Of a DNA stretch of 64,000 nt, positions 37,872 through 47,224 are shown in pieces. Location of the stretch: contig NZ_LN997848.1 of the NCBI RefSeq assembly GCF_001511835.1, positions 2,170,001 through 2,234,000 on the forward strand. The letters run 5' to 3'. Under the pieces are notes generated by a model. The model ran no database searches. It worked only from the letters and a program-made list of their open reading frames with translations, and had not been told where the DNA came from. Numbering within the stretch: position 1 is the stretch's first letter; every line of letters starts with the position of its first letter. A program made the position numbers and the translations under genes. The DNA is from Magnetospirillum sp. XM-1. GTDB taxonomy: Bacteria; Pseudomonadota; Alphaproteobacteria; Rhodospirillales; Magnetospirillaceae.

Positions 37872-39527
37872 ATGATGCTGTTGCGGTTTCGCGCCGACCT
37901 TCGCCTCGTCGGCGCGTCGGTCATCCTGGCCTTCGTCGTCTGCCATCTCGCCAATCACATGCTTGCCCTGCTGTCGCTGGATGTCGCCCTGGCGGGCCAC
38001 GACATCCTGATGGAGCCGTGGGAGGGCGCCATCGGCACCGGGCTGCTGCTGACCGCGGGATTGAGCCATTACGCCAACGCCCTTTGGGCGGTGTTTGAGC
38101 GCCGCACCCTGCGCATGGGCGAGACCGAGGCCTGGCAATTGGGGCTGGGGCTGTCGATCCCCTTCCTGATGATCGTCCATCTGAGCGGCACCGCCTTGGG
38201 CGAGGTGTTCCTGGGCCTCGAGCCCGGCTACCCTTCCGTCCTGCTCAGCCAGTGGGTCCTGAGCCCCTGGAAGGGAGTGGTCCAGGGGATTCTCGTCCTG
38301 GTGGTCTGGGGGCACGCCTGTAGCGGCCTGCACCTGCGTTTCGCCGGGCGCCCCTGGTACCAGCGGGCCCGGCCCGGGCTGCTGGCCCTGGCGGCGGTGT
38401 TTCCCACCCTGGCCCTGGCCGGCTGGGTCGCCGGCGGCAGCTTCGTCACCCGCGCCGCCGCCGATCCGCAGTGGACGGCCCGGGTGCTGGCCGGGGCCCA
38501 TATGGGGCCCTCTACGGCGGCCGACACGCTGCGCCTGATGATGATCGGGGCGGGCCTTCACGTCCTGCTGATCGCGCTTCCCTTCGCCGGTCGCGCCATG
38601 AGGCTGCTGGGCGGCGGCAAGCGCCCCCAGCTCACCCATTCCAGCGGCCGGGTGATGCGCATGATGCCTGGCGCGTCGGTGCTGGAGACCCTGCAGGATC
38701 ATGGAATTCCCCATGCCTCGGCCTGCGGCGGCAAGGCGCGCTGCACCACCTGCCGGGTCCGCATCCGCGCCGGGGCCGACCGGTTGCCGCCGCCCGGCCC
38801 GCTGGAGGTGGCGGCGCTCACCCGCATCGAGGCCCCGCCCGAGGTCCGGCTGGCCTGCCAGCTGCGTCCCGACCACGATCTCGCGGTTCTGCCGCTGCTG
38901 CCGTCCGACGCCGCCGCCGCCGACGGGCGGCTGCACGGCGGCATGGACGGGCGCGAACGCCACGTGGTGGTGATGTTCGTCGACCTGCGTGGCTCGACCA
39001 CCCTGGGCGAGGCCAAGATGCCCTATGACATGCTGTTCATCCTGCATCGGTTCTTCCAGCAGATGACCCGCGCCCTGGCGGCGACCGGGGGGCATTATTC
39101 CAACTTCACCGGCGACGGGCTGATGGCGCTTTACGGGCTGAAGGCGGGAGACGCCGGCAGGGCGGTGCGGGGAGCCCTGGCGGGGGCGCGCCAGATGGTG
39201 GCCGGGCTCGAAGCCCTGAACGCCGAACTGGCCATGGAGCTTTCGGCTCCGCTGCGCATGGGCATCGGCATCCATTACGGCGAGGCCATCGTGGGCACCA
39301 TGGGGCCGCCCGGCGCCCAGATTCTCAGCGCCATCGGCGATACGGTCAACACCACCGCCCGCCTGGAGGGGCTGACCAAGGATCAGGATTGCCTGCTGGT
39401 GCTGTCGGCCGCCGCCGCCCTGGCCGGCGGCCTGGACGTCGCCGGCATGCCCCGCCATCAGGTGACGGTGAAGGGGCGCGTCGAGCCGGTGGAGTTCTTC
39501 GCGTTCACGGAAATTCCCGGCCGGTAG
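37872..39527 (+). CDS. Membrane-anchored [2Fe-2S] ferredoxin-adenylate cyclase fusion
   Basis: A 551-residue protein in three parts. Residues 1-250 hold about six membrane helices with histidines placed like haem ligands (His25, His29, His66, His103, His148, His154), resembling succinate dehydrogenase-type cytochrome b anchors. Residues 255-345 are a plant-type [2Fe-2S] domain with Cys285, Cys291, Cys294 and Cys329 (CGGKARCTTC ... LACQ). Residues 355-545 are a class III cyclase with metal-binding Asp in VMFVDLRGST and TGDGLMALYG, and the transition-state NxxxR in NTTARLEG. Probable role: cAMP synthesis controlled by membrane redox state. Confidence 0.9.
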   Translation: MMLLRFRADLRLVGASVILAFVVCHLANHMLALLSLDVALAGHDILMEPWEGAIGTGLLLTAGLSHYANALWAVFERRTLRMGETEAWQLGLGLSIPFLMIVHLSGTALGEVFLGLEPGYPSVLLSQWVLSPWKGVVQGILVLVVWGHACSGLHLRFAGRPWYQRARPGLLALAAVFPTLALAGWVAGGSFVTRAAADPQWTARVLAGAHMGPSTAADTLRLMMIGAGLHVLLIALPFAGRAMRLLGGGKRPQLTHSSGRVMRMMPGASVLETLQDHGIPHASACGGKARCTTCRVRIRAGADRLPPPGPLEVAALTRIEAPPEVRLACQLRPDHDLAVLPLLPSDAAAADGRLHGGMDGRERHVVVMFVDLRGSTTLGEAKMPYDMLFILHRFFQQMTRALAATGGHYSNFTGDGLMALYGLKAGDAGRAVRGALAGARQMVAGLEALNAELAMELSAPLRMGIGIHYGEAIVGTMGPPGAQILSAIGDTVNTTARLEGLTKDQDCLLVLSAAAALAGGLDVAGMPRHQVTVKGRVEPVEFFAFTEIPGR

Positions 39528-39534
39528 GGCCGTC

Positions 39535-41274
39535 TTAGCGCCAGACCACTTCCCACAGCTGGAACTTCTCCTTGAAGCCCTTCAGGGAGTGGGTGCCGCC
39601 GTCGATGAAGGTGCCGACCGGCCCGGCCAGCTCCTTGACCGACTGGGTGCAGAGGATCTGGTCGGAATCCGTGGCGGCGCAGACGCGGGCCGAGAGCTGG
39701 ACGGTGGAGCCGAACAGGTCGTCCTCTTCCTGGATGGGCTCGCCGGCGTTCAGCCCGATGCGCAGATGCAAGGGCAGGTTGGGCTGCTTTTCATTGTGGG
39801 CGGTGACCTGGCGCTGGATCTGCACCATGGCCTCCACGGCGTTGGCCGCCGAGGCGAAGGAGGCCATGATGCCATCGCCCGTATGCTTGACCTCGCGCCC
39901 GGCGAACTGGGTCAGCGCGGTGCGCACGATGGCGTTGTGCTTGCGCACGATTTCCTGCGCCGCCTGGTCGCCGCGCGCCTGGGTCAGGTCGGTGGAGCCC
40001 ACCATGTCGGTGAAGACCACGGTCATCAGCCCCGACGCCTTCTTCTCCGTGGCGGGCTTGTTCCAGTCCTTCAGCGAGGACTGGAGCTTGATCATCGGCG
40101 TGCCTTCGTCGCCTTCCGCCCAGGATTCCATGGAGGACTTGCCGGCTTCGAACATGCGGGCATAGCGCTGCTCGCCCATGTAGCCCGGCACCTTGTCATA
40201 GAAAAGCGCCGCCTGGTCGCCCGGCGTTCCCAGCTTCTCGATGATGGTTTTGAGCAGCTTGCGCTGGCCGGCGGAATCCAGCTTCTGGGCCCGCGCGATG
40301 GTCTGGACGGCGCCGGCCATGAACAGGTTGAGGCCGAAGGTGGTGTACTTGTCGGTGCTGGGAGCGACCTGACGGACGATCTCCATGGACTTGTCCACGA
40401 AGCGGTCGGCGACCTTTTTGGTGGCCTCCAGGGCCGGGGTGGTGGGGATGGCGTCCACCGCCGCCTCCGCCGCGGACGGTTCCTCGGGCAGGGTGGCCTG
40501 GGGCGGCGCCTCTTCCTCCGGCGGCGGGGGAGGCGGTTCCGGCTCGGGGTCGTCGCCCCAGGTCTCGGGGATCATCTCCGCCTCGGCCTTCTTGGCCAGC
40601 TTGTTCAGCGACTTCTTCACCGCCTCGGAGGGTTGCGGCCTGGGCGGGGGCGCGGCCACGGAGCCACCGCGGTTGAACTGGATGTTGGCGTTGCGCGGCA
40701 TGAAGCGCAGGCCCAGCGGCACCGCCGTCATCAGGAACACCAGCCCGAAGACCAGGACCAGCACCTGGCCGTATTCGTCGGGGGTGATGCGGAAGCCGAA
40801 ATCGTAGAGGACGACGATGGCCGAGGGCACCAGGCGCAGCGCCCCCAACCCCAATCCTGACGCCACCAGCAGAATGACGGTCAGGCGCACGATCATGGCG
40901 CCGGCCCCGATGGAGGGACCGCTGGCCCGCGCCCTGGCGGCCTTGGCGGCCTTCTTGGCCGCCGCCGCCTTGGCGGCGCTGCCCGTCTTGCCCGAATCCC
41001 TGCCGGAGCCGCCGCCACCGCCGCCCTTGCCGCCGCCGACAGCCGCCCCCTTCTTGGGCTGGACGTTGTGGCCGGACATGTAGACTTCGGCTTCGTCGAA
41101 GACGTTGGTGTCGGTGTTGTAGGTTTCGCGCAGCACTTTGGTGCGCACGCCAAGGGTGTTTTCCAACTCCTTGGCCTCGCGGACGGCCTCGTCACGCTCC
41201 AGCCGCGGGAAGCGTGCGTGCAGCATCCACCCCCGGCCTTCCATGACGTAAACTTCAAAATGAACGATGATCAT
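39535..41274 (-). CDS. Membrane class III adenylate/guanylate cyclase
   Basis: A 579-residue protein starting at ATG 41274 (MIIVHFEVYVMEGRGW); the longer frame begins with TTG. A small N-terminal domain (1-70) is followed by a Gly/Lys/Ala-rich linker (about 72-125), two membrane helices (about 130-155 and 175-195), a Pro/Glu-rich segment and a helical region. The C-terminal cyclase domain is about 410-575: VVFTDMVGSTDLTQ, HTGDGIMASF, LFGSTVQLSARVC. The metal aspartates and the NxxxR-type residues are partly conserved (QLSAR in place of NxxxR), so nucleotide specificity and activity are uncertain. It is convergent with the other cyclase gene, 7 nt apart. Confidence 0.85.
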   Translation of the reverse strand: MIIVHFEVYVMEGRGWMLHARFPRLERDEAVREAKELENTLGVRTKVLRETYNTDTNVFDEAEVYMSGHNVQPKKGAAVGGGKGGGGGGSGRDSGKTGSAAKAAAAKKAAKAARARASGPSIGAGAMIVRLTVILLVASGLGLGALRLVPSAIVVLYDFGFRITPDEYGQVLVLVFGLVFLMTAVPLGLRFMPRNANIQFNRGGSVAAPPPRPQPSEAVKKSLNKLAKKAEAEMIPETWGDDPEPEPPPPPPEEEAPPQATLPEEPSAAEAAVDAIPTTPALEATKKVADRFVDKSMEIVRQVAPSTDKYTTFGLNLFMAGAVQTIARAQKLDSAGQRKLLKTIIEKLGTPGDQAALFYDKVPGYMGEQRYARMFEAGKSSMESWAEGDEGTPMIKLQSSLKDWNKPATEKKASGLMTVVFTDMVGSTDLTQARGDQAAQEIVRKHNAIVRTALTQFAGREVKHTGDGIMASFASAANAVEAMVQIQRQVTAHNEKQPNLPLHLRIGLNAGEPIQEEDDLFGSTVQLSARVCAATDSDQILCTQSVKELAGPVGTFIDGGTHSLKGFKEKFQLWEVVWR

Positions 41275-41388
41275 GTCCGCCCAATCACCGTCTGGACTCA
41301 ATTACAATTCGGCCAGGGAGTATCGCAGCTCCCTTATTAAAAATTTGCTCTACCCGCAGAACGTCAAGAAGTCCACTGCAAACACTTT

Positions 41389-41409
41389 CGGCCGGCATAA
41401 AGCCGGCCG
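41389..41409 (-). terminator. Hairpin after rpmE
   Basis: CGGCCGGC pairs with GCCGGCCG around a 5-nt loop, about 70 nt downstream of the rpmE stop. The T-tract is weak. The rest of the gap 41275-41481 is the promoter side of the cyclase gene; nothing else is seen. Confidence 0.5.
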
Positions 41410-41481
41410 ATCATGCAGTCTGATAATTTAGCGCAGGCAAACGCCGGATGGCCGAGGCCATTCCGGCATTCCCAATCCCGC

Positions 41482-41715
41482 TTAGGAATTGGTCGACTTG
41501 ATGCCGAAGCCTTCGAAGCGCTTCTTGAACTTGGCGAGCTGGCCGGCGGTATCGACCATGCGATGCACGCCGGTCCAGGCCGGGTGCGACTTGGGGTCGA
41601 TATCCAGGCGCAGGGTGTCGCCAGCCTTACCCAGGGTGGACCGGGTCTTGTACTCGGTGCCGTCCGTCATCACCACGTTGATCTCGTGGTAGTCGGGATG
41701 AATGTTGTCCTTCAT
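41482..41715 (-). CDS. rpmE: Ribosomal protein L31, zinc-free form
   Basis: A 77-residue protein ([28 protein letters not shown] ... HPAWTG) clearly of the L31 family. The CxxC zinc motif of the C+ form is absent. It is a single gene, divergent from cyaY across about 120 nt. Confidence 0.96.
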   Translation of the reverse strand: MKDNIHPDYHEINVVMTDGTEYKTRSTLGKAGDTLRLDIDPKSHPAWTGVHRMVDTAGQLAKFKKRFEGFGIKSTNS

Positions 41716-41837
41716 GGCCTGAAGCTCCGCAAATCGAAGGCGCGTATATAGCCAAAAGCGGGACGGGGTGCAAGCGGTCCTTCACCCTTGGACGGAATTT
41801 GGGTTAGCATCCGCTCCCCTCAATCCGGAGAACCCCC

Positions 41838-42143
41838 ATGAGCCTCGATGAAAGCCGCTTCGCCAGCCTCGCCGACCCGCTGCTGGAACGCATCGCCGAC
41901 GCGGTCGAGGATACCATGGACGACGCCGACGCCGACCTGCATGCGGGCATCCTGACGCTCACCCTGCCGGGCATCGGCCAGTACGTCATCAACAAGCATT
42001 CCCCCAACCGGGAAATCTGGCTGTCGTCGCCCAGGAGCGGCGCCCATCATTTCGGCTGGAACGGCGAGCGCTGGGTCTCGACCCGCAATGCCGAGATCGA
42101 GCTTCTGGGCCTGCTGCTGGCCGAGATCGGCGTGGCGGTGTGA
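41838..42143 (+). CDS. cyaY: Frataxin-like iron-sulfur assembly protein CyaY
   Basis: A 101-residue frataxin: the acidic first helix (FASLADPLLERIADAVEDTMDDADADLH) binds iron and the sheet follows (GILTLTLPGIGQYVINKHSPNREIWLSSPRSG). CyaY binds IscS and modulates the rate of Fe-S cluster assembly; the isc operon is 4 kb downstream. It is followed by a long inverted repeat, and GGAGAACCCCC precedes the ATG. Confidence 0.93.
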   Translation: MSLDESRFASLADPLLERIADAVEDTMDDADADLHAGILTLTLPGIGQYVINKHSPNREIWLSSPRSGAHHFGWNGERWVSTRNAEIELLGLLLAEIGVAV

Positions 42144-42147
42144 GGTT

Positions 42148-42209
42148 GCGGGCGGGACGCCCGCGCTCCGTCGCTTGAAGATCGCTTGGAGCGCGGGCGT
42201 CCCGCCCGC
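42148..42209. repeat. REP-like element: 22-bp perfect inverted repeat
   Basis: The arms at 42148-42169 and 42188-42209 are perfectly complementary over 22 bp with an 18-nt loop. The core words GGAGCGCGGGC and CGGGACG recur in the element at 44945-45009. It lies between the convergent cyaY and tyrS stops and could end both transcripts. Confidence 0.8.
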
Positions 42210-42212
42210 TTT

Positions 42213-43460
42213 TCAGACGGCCTTCACCAGGATGTGGCGCTTCTTGCCGGCGGTCAGCTTGACGGCGCCGTCCTTGAGGTCGGCACTGCCCACCGGCCGG
42301 GCCTCGTCCACCGCCTGATCGTTGATCTTGCCGCCGCCGCCCTTCAAGAGGCGACGGGCCTCGCCGTTGGAGGCGGCCAGACCGGCGCGCACGAACAGGG
42401 CGAAGGCGGGGATGCCCGCCGCCAGTTCTGCGGCCGGGATTTCGACGGTGGGCAGGTCGGCCGAGGCCACGCCCTGCTCGAAGGTCTGGCGTGCCGTCTC
42501 GGCGGCCTGCAATGCGGCGGCTTCGCCGTGGCACAGACGGGTCACCTCGTTGGCCAGGATCTTCTTGGCCTCGTTGATCTCGGCGCCCTGGAGGGCCTCC
42601 AGCTTGGCGATCTCGGACAGCGGCAGCTCGGTGTAGAGCTTGAGGAAGCGGCCGACGTCGGCGTCCTCGGTGTTGCGCCAGTACTGCCAGAATTCCCAGG
42701 CGCTCAGCATGTCGTCGTTCAGCCACACGGCGCCGTTGACGGTCTTGCCCATCTTGGCGCCCGAGCTGGTGGTCAGCAGCGGGCTGGTCAGGCCGAACAG
42801 CTCGGCCTGGTCGCAGCGGCGGCCCAGCTCTACGCCGTTGATGATATTGCCCCACTGGTCCGAACCGCCCATCTGCAGGATGCACTTGTTGCGGCGGAAC
42901 AGTTCGAGGAAGTCATAGCCTTGCAGCAGCATGTAGTTGAATTCGAGGAAGGTCAGCGGCTGCTCGCGCTCGAGCCGCAGCTTGACCGAATCGAAGGTCA
43001 GCATGCGGTTGATGGTGAAGTGGTGGCCGTAATCGCGCAGGAAGTCGATGTAGTTCAGCTTGTCCAGCCAGTCGGCGTTGTTGACCATCATGGCGTCGGT
43101 CGCACCCTCGCCGAAGCTGAGGTACTTGGTGAACACCGTCCTGATGCCCGCCATGTTGGTGGCGATGACCGCGTCGGTCAGCATCTTGCGGGCTTCGTCC
43201 TTGCCGGTCGGGTCGCCGATGCGGGTGGTGCCGCCGCCCATCAGCACGATGGGCTTGTGGCCGGTCTTCTGCCACCAGCGCAGCAGCATGATCTGCATCA
43301 GTCCGCCCACATGCAGCGAGGTGGCGGTGCAGTCGAAGCCGATATAGGCAGCCTGGCACCCCTCGGTCAGGCGCTTGTCCAGCGCTTCCAGGTCGGTACA
43401 CTGGTGCATGTAGCCGCGCTCGGTGACGATACGCAGGAAATCGGACTTGAGAGAGGTCAT
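42213..43460 (-). CDS. tyrS: Tyrosyl-tRNA synthetase
   Basis: A 415-residue class I synthetase: HIGH-like motif in [21 protein letters not shown] for tyrosine/ATP binding, KMSKS-like loop [11 protein letters not shown], and a C-terminal S4 RNA-binding domain ([20 protein letters not shown]). The start at 43460 ([12 protein letters not shown]) is typical for alphaproteobacteria; the longer frame reads into the promoter shared with anmK. Confidence 0.97.
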   Translation of the reverse strand: MTSLKSDFLRIVTERGYMHQCTDLEALDKRLTEGCQAAYIGFDCTATSLHVGGLMQIMLLRWWQKTGHKPIVLMGGGTTRIGDPTGKDEARKMLTDAVIATNMAGIRTVFTKYLSFGEGATDAMMVNNADWLDKLNYIDFLRDYGHHFTINRMLTFDSVKLRLEREQPLTFLEFNYMLLQGYDFLELFRRNKCILQMGGSDQWGNIINGVELGRRCDQAELFGLTSPLLTTSSGAKMGKTVNGAVWLNDDMLSAWEFWQYWRNTEDADVGRFLKLYTELPLSEIAKLEALQGAEINEAKKILANEVTRLCHGEAAALQAAETARQTFEQGVASADLPTVEIPAAELAAGIPAFALFVRAGLAASNGEARRLLKGGGGKINDQAVDEARPVGSADLKDGAVKLTAGKKRHILVKAV

Positions 43461-43537
43461 GGCGCGCCCGTTCGGCTTGCTGGGAAGAGGCCGCTCGTTT
43501 ATCACAATTGGGTGAACGCCACAATCGGGGGGACGCA

Positions 43538-44605
43538 ATGCTGGCGCTGGGGCTGATGAGCGGAACCTCGCTGGACGGGGTCGATGTCGCCCTGCTCGAC
43601 ACCGACGGCGCGACCGTGGCCGGCGTGGGGCCGGCCGCCACCGTTCCCTATGGGGCCGAACAGCGTCTGGCCCTGATGGGTGTGCTGGGCGGCGACGGCC
43701 CGGTGGCCGAGGTGGAGCGCGAGCTTACCTTGTTCCACGCCCAGGTGGTCCGGGACTTCCTGGCCGAGCACGAAATCCATGCCGCCGATGTGGCGGTGGC
43801 CGGCTTTCACGGCCACACCATCCTGCACGCGCCGGCCGAGCGCCGCACCTGGCAGATCGGCGACGGCGCCCTTCTGGCCGCCGAGATCGGCATCCGGGTG
43901 GTCAACGACTTCCGCTCCGCCGACGTGGCGGCGGGCGGCCAAGGCGCGCCGCTGGTGCCGGTTTTCCACCGGGCCCTGGCCTCCGGGCTGGAGATGCCCC
44001 TGGCGGTGCTCAACCTGGGCGGCGTCGGCAACGTCACCTGGATTTCCGAAAACGGCTCGCTGCTGGCCTTCGACACCGGGCCGGGCAACGCCCTGATCGA
44101 CGATTGGGCCCTGGCCCATACCGGCAAGCCGGTGGATGTGGACGGTCAGCTGGCGGCTGGCGGACGGGTCAACCGCGATGCGATCGAGGCCTTCCTGCAC
44201 CATACCTATTTCGACCGTCATCCGCCGAAATCGCTGGACCGCGACGAATTCCACGCCCTGGCCTGGGAACTGGTCAAGGGGGCCTCGGCCGAGGACGGGG
44301 CGGCGACGCTGACGGCCTTTACCGCCGCCTCGGTGGCCCTGGCCGCCTACAGCTTTCCCCGGCCGGTCAAGCGCTGGCTGGTCACCGGCGGCGGGCGCCG
44401 CAATCCCGAGATGATGAAGTCGCTGACCCGCGCCCTGTCGGCCCCGGTGGAGGCGGTGGAGGCGGTGGGTTGGAACGGCGACGCGCTGGAGGCCCAGGCC
44501 TTCGCCTTCCTGGCGGTGCGTTCCCTGGCCGGCATGCCGCTGACCTATCCCCAGACCACCGGCGTGCCCGCCGCCCTGACCGGCGGCCGCCTCCATACCC
44601 CGTGA
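43538..44605 (+). CDS. anmK: Anhydro-N-acetylmuramic acid kinase
   Basis: A 355-residue sugar kinase of the ASKHA fold that converts 1,6-anhydroMurNAc from cell-wall turnover to MurNAc 6-phosphate. Visible are [16 protein letters not shown] at the N-terminus, [36 protein letters not shown] and [16 protein letters not shown] 43538 follows GGGGGGACG. It is divergent from tyrS, the common arrangement in alphaproteobacteria. Confidence 0.96.
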   Translation: MLALGLMSGTSLDGVDVALLDTDGATVAGVGPAATVPYGAEQRLALMGVLGGDGPVAEVERELTLFHAQVVRDFLAEHEIHAADVAVAGFHGHTILHAPAERRTWQIGDGALLAAEIGIRVVNDFRSADVAAGGQGAPLVPVFHRALASGLEMPLAVLNLGGVGNVTWISENGSLLAFDTGPGNALIDDWALAHTGKPVDVDGQLAAGGRVNRDAIEAFLHHTYFDRHPPKSLDRDEFHALAWELVKGASAEDGAATLTAFTAASVALAAYSFPRPVKRWLVTGGGRRNPEMMKSLTRALSAPVEAVEAVGWNGDALEAQAFAFLAVRSLAGMPLTYPQTTGVPAALTGGRLHTP

Positions 44606-44618
44606 GCGGAGATTTCCC

Positions 44619-44942
44619 ATGCGTCCCATCCTTGCCGCCCTGTGCCTGCTGCCGCTCTTCGCCGCCGGGGCCTGGGCCGATCAGGCGACGGCGATCGCCA
44701 CCGTGCGCGCCCAGCCCAAGGTGCTGGACGCCTCCATCGACGATCGCGGCAATCTCTACGTGGTGGTGAAGAACGAGACCCTGTCGTGGGAGCAGTACGG
44801 CGCCGCCATGTGCCGGCTGGTGCGTCCCCATCAGGCCCGCGTGTTCCAGGCCCACATCATCGACATGACCTCGGTGGGCAAGGGGGCCAAGCCGGCCCAG
44901 TGGAAGCGCCTGGCCCAGGTCAATTGCGCGGCCATCAATTAG
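44619..44942 (+). CDS. Small secreted protein of unknown function
   Basis: A 107-residue protein with a Sec signal peptide (MRPILAALCLLPLFAAGAWA, cut before DQATA) and a mature domain of about 87 residues with two cysteines (AAMCRLVRPH and QVNCAAIN) that could form a disulfide. No family recognised. It is 13 nt after anmK and has a GAGCGGAG site, so it is probably co-transcribed. Confidence 0.78.
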   Translation: MRPILAALCLLPLFAAGAWADQATAIATVRAQPKVLDASIDDRGNLYVVVKNETLSWEQYGAAMCRLVRPHQARVFQAHIIDMTSVGKGAKPAQWKRLAQVNCAAIN

Positions 44943-44944
44943 GG

Positions 44945-45009
44945 ATGCGGCCGGGACGGCCGCGCTCCATGAATGGCCGGTCATCGGAGCGCGGGCATCT
45001 TGCCCGCAT
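44945..45009. repeat. REP-like imperfect inverted repeat, second copy
   Basis: Arms 44945-44968 and 44986-45009 are nearly complementary (shared CGCGCTCC / GGAGCGCG ends), and the arrangement mirrors the element at 42148-42209. It lies immediately after the stop of the secreted-protein gene. Confidence 0.7.
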
Positions 45010-45017
45010 GGGGTAAA

Positions 45018-45044
45018 GAAAAACCCCCGCTTTCGCGGGGGGTT
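45018..45044 (-). terminator. Rho-independent terminator of the hydrolase gene
   Basis: On the minus strand AACCCCCCGC, loop GAAA, GCGGGGGTT is followed by TTTCTTT. It begins 6 nt after the stop of the gene at 45050-45745. Confidence 0.9.
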
Positions 45045-45049
45045 CCATG

Positions 45050-45745
45050 TCAGGACAGGGCGACGGCCAGTTCCGGCTCGGGCGCGGGCGGCGGGGTCGC
45101 CGGACGCGCCACCATGGATTCGCCCAGATAGGCGTCCACCATGCCGTCCAGGGCGTCGAGATGGGTGCCGAAGAAGTGGTTGGCCCCCTCGATGGTCTGG
45201 TAGCGGACCTTGATGTTGCGCTGGGTGGCCAGCTTGGCCGCCAGCTTGGCCACGGTCGGCTCGGGCACCAGGTCGTCGTTGGTGCCGTGGACGATCAGGC
45301 CCGACGACGGACAGGGCGCCAGGAACGAGAAGTCGAAGACGTTGGCCGGCGGCGCCACCGAGACGAAGCCGTCGATCTCGGGGCGGCGCATCAGCAGCTG
45401 CATGCCGATCCAGGCGCCGAACGAGAAGCCGCCTACCCAGCAGGCCGAGGCGTTGGCGTTGAAGGACTGCATCCAGTCCAGCGCCGAGGCCGCGTCGGAC
45501 AGTTCCCCCTGGCCGTTGTCGAATTTGCCCTGGCTGCGGCCGACGCCGCGGAAGTTGAAGCGCAGCGTCGAGAAGCCGCGACGCACGAAGGCGTGATACA
45601 GCGCGTAGACCACCTTGTTGTTCATGGTCCCGCCGTGCTGCGGATGGGGATGAAGCAGGAGGGCCAGCGGGGCGTTTGGCGACTTGCCGTGATGGTAACG
45701 GCCTTCCAGGCGGCCGTCGGGTCCATTGAAAATCACTTCAGGCAT
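45050..45745 (-). CDS. Alpha/beta hydrolase
   Basis: A 231-residue cytoplasmic hydrolase of the COG2945 type. It has an oxyanion region LLLHPHPQHGGTMNN, nucleophile elbow GGFSFGAW (Ser), acid HGTNDDLVPE and base GANHFFGTH. Substrate unknown; this family includes esterase-like and dienelactone-hydrolase-like members. ATG 45745 (MPEVIFNGPDG) is preferred to an upstream start. It has a Pro/Ala-rich C-terminal tail. Confidence 0.88.
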   Translation of the reverse strand: MPEVIFNGPDGRLEGRYHHGKSPNAPLALLLHPHPQHGGTMNNKVVYALYHAFVRRGFSTLRFNFRGVGRSQGKFDNGQGELSDAASALDWMQSFNANASACWVGGFSFGAWIGMQLLMRRPEIDGFVSVAPPANVFDFSFLAPCPSSGLIVHGTNDDLVPEPTVAKLAAKLATQRNIKVRYQTIEGANHFFGTHLDALDGMVDAYLGESMVARPATPPPAPEPELAVALS

Positions 45746-45841
45746 GGCGTGCGTACAGTCTCCCTTGCCCGGCACCCGCTCAAACCTGAGTGGTAGTGTC
45801 GGGGAAAATACAACAACAAATTGGATTTTAGCCCGTCAATC

Positions 45842-45870
45842 TTGACCGGCCTTGTCGGGCATCCTATATT
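45842..45870 (+). promoter_or_regulatory. Sigma-70 promoter of the cysE-isc operon, with overlapping inverted repeat
   Basis: TTGACC at 45842-45847 and TATATT at 45865-45870 are separated by exactly 17 nt. The inverted repeat GTCAA-TC-TTGAC (45835-45846) overlaps the -35 box and could be an operator. The start codon of cysE is about 80 nt downstream of the expected transcription start. Confidence 0.7.
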
Positions 45871-45955
45871 CACCTTCGCTATGTCAGCGCCCGGCTGGGC
45901 ATTCCCCTGGCGATCGCAAGCGACCGTCGCGACGTACATTAACATATTGCGAGCT

Positions 45956-46747
45956 ATGATTTTCAAGAGCCTTCAAGAAGATATTGCGTCCATTCGCAAG
46001 CGTGACCCGGCCGCCCATTCCTGGCTGGAGGTGCTGCTGTGCTATCCCGGCCTGCACGCGGTACTGTTTCACCGCCTGTCCAACTGGTGCTGGCACCATG
46101 GGCTGCGGGTGCTGGGGCGCTTCGTCTCGCATGTGGGGAAGATCCTGACGGGCATCGAGATTCATCCGGCCGCCCAACTGGGCGAGCGCTTCTTCATCGA
46201 CCACGGCACCGGGGTGGTGATCGGCGAGACGGCGGTGATCGGCGCGGACGTGACGCTCTACCACGGCGTGACGCTCGGCGGCACCTCGCTGCACAAGGGC
46301 AAGCGCCATCCCACCCTGGAGGACGGGGTGATCGTCGGTTCGGGCGCCCAGGTGCTGGGCCCCATCACGGTGGGTAAGGGAGCGCGCATCGGCGCCAACG
46401 CCGTGGTGCTGACCGACGTGCCGCCGGGCGTGACCATGGTGGGCATTCCCGCCCGCATGGTGATGCGCCGCCAGGAAAGCGAGTTCTGCGCCTACGGCCT
46501 GCCGGGCGAGGATATGCCCGATCCGGTGGTCCGGGCCATCGATTCGGTCCGCTCGCAGGTTGCGACCCTGATGGAGCGGGTCAAGGAACTGGAGACCGAG
46601 CTGCACGGCCACCCGACCCAGGCCTGCGCCCGCTTCTCCCAGCCCGATGGGGCTGAAAAGGGCGAAAAGTCCATTCACATCGAAGCGGTAAACACGCCGG
46701 CCAGCGGGACATCAGGCCGGCATCTGGAACGGGAGACCATATCGTGA
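45956..46747 (+). CDS. cysE: Serine O-acetyltransferase
   Basis: A 263-residue enzyme making O-acetylserine for cysteine synthesis. An N-terminal helical domain ([18 protein letters not shown]) leads to a left-handed beta-helix with hexapeptide repeats ([34 protein letters not shown]) and the catalytic His in DHGTG. The C-terminal tail is longer than usual (about 60 residues after MVMRRQE). It overlaps iscR by 4 nt, so cysteine supply and Fe-S assembly are one transcription unit. Confidence 0.93.
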   Translation: MIFKSLQEDIASIRKRDPAAHSWLEVLLCYPGLHAVLFHRLSNWCWHHGLRVLGRFVSHVGKILTGIEIHPAAQLGERFFIDHGTGVVIGETAVIGADVTLYHGVTLGGTSLHKGKRHPTLEDGVIVGSGAQVLGPITVGKGARIGANAVVLTDVPPGVTMVGIPARMVMRRQESEFCAYGLPGEDMPDPVVRAIDSVRSQVATLMERVKELETELHGHPTQACARFSQPDGAEKGEKSIHIEAVNTPASGTSGRHLERETIS

Positions 46748-47199
46748 AGCTCAGCACCAAGGGACGCTATGCCGTGATGGCCATGGTCGATCTCGCCAGC
46801 CATTCCGAGGGAAGCCCGGTGGCTCTGGCCGACATCGCCGAGCGGCAGGAAATTTCGCTCTCCTATCTCGAGCAGCTGTTCGGCAAGCTCAGGAAGGGCG
46901 GTCTGGTGAAAAGCGTGCGCGGGCCGGGCGGCGGCTATCTTTTGTCGCGAATCCCACAACAGACGCGCATTTCCGACATTATCCTGGCGGTGGACGAGCC
47001 GATCCAGACCACGCGGTGCTCGCCCGGTTCGCCGGCCGGCTGCCACAACAACAAGGGCCGCTGCCTGACCCACGACCTGTGGGAAGAGCTGGGCAACCAG
47101 ATCTATCTCTATCTCAGCTCGGTCTCGCTGGCCGACGTGTGCGAGCGGCGCATCCTGGGCAGCTCGGGCATGTTCCACGGCACCGCCGCCGCGCAATAG
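46744..47199 (+). CDS. iscR: Rrf2-family Fe-S regulator IscR
   Basis: A 151-residue winged-helix regulator starting at GTG within the cysE stop ([20 protein letters not shown]). Helix-turn-helix about 28-65 ([19 protein letters not shown]). The [2Fe-2S] ligands are Cys92, Cys100, Cys107 and His110; the Escherichia spacing is 92/98/104/107, so the loop is a few residues longer here. It probably senses cluster status and represses this operon. Confidence 0.93.
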   Translation: MKLSTKGRYAVMAMVDLASHSEGSPVALADIAERQEISLSYLEQLFGKLRKGGLVKSVRGPGGGYLLSRIPQQTRISDIILAVDEPIQTTRCSPGSPAGCHNNKGRCLTHDLWEELGNQIYLYLSSVSLADVCERRILGSSGMFHGTAAAQ

Positions 47200-47224
47200 G
47201 GTCCAAGCGAAAGGACAAGGTGAA

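Noticed and set aside
45821..45955. N-terminal extension of cysE starting at 45821 or 45881
   Set aside because: The segment overlaps the promoter and does not resemble CysE; homologues start at [13 protein letters not shown].
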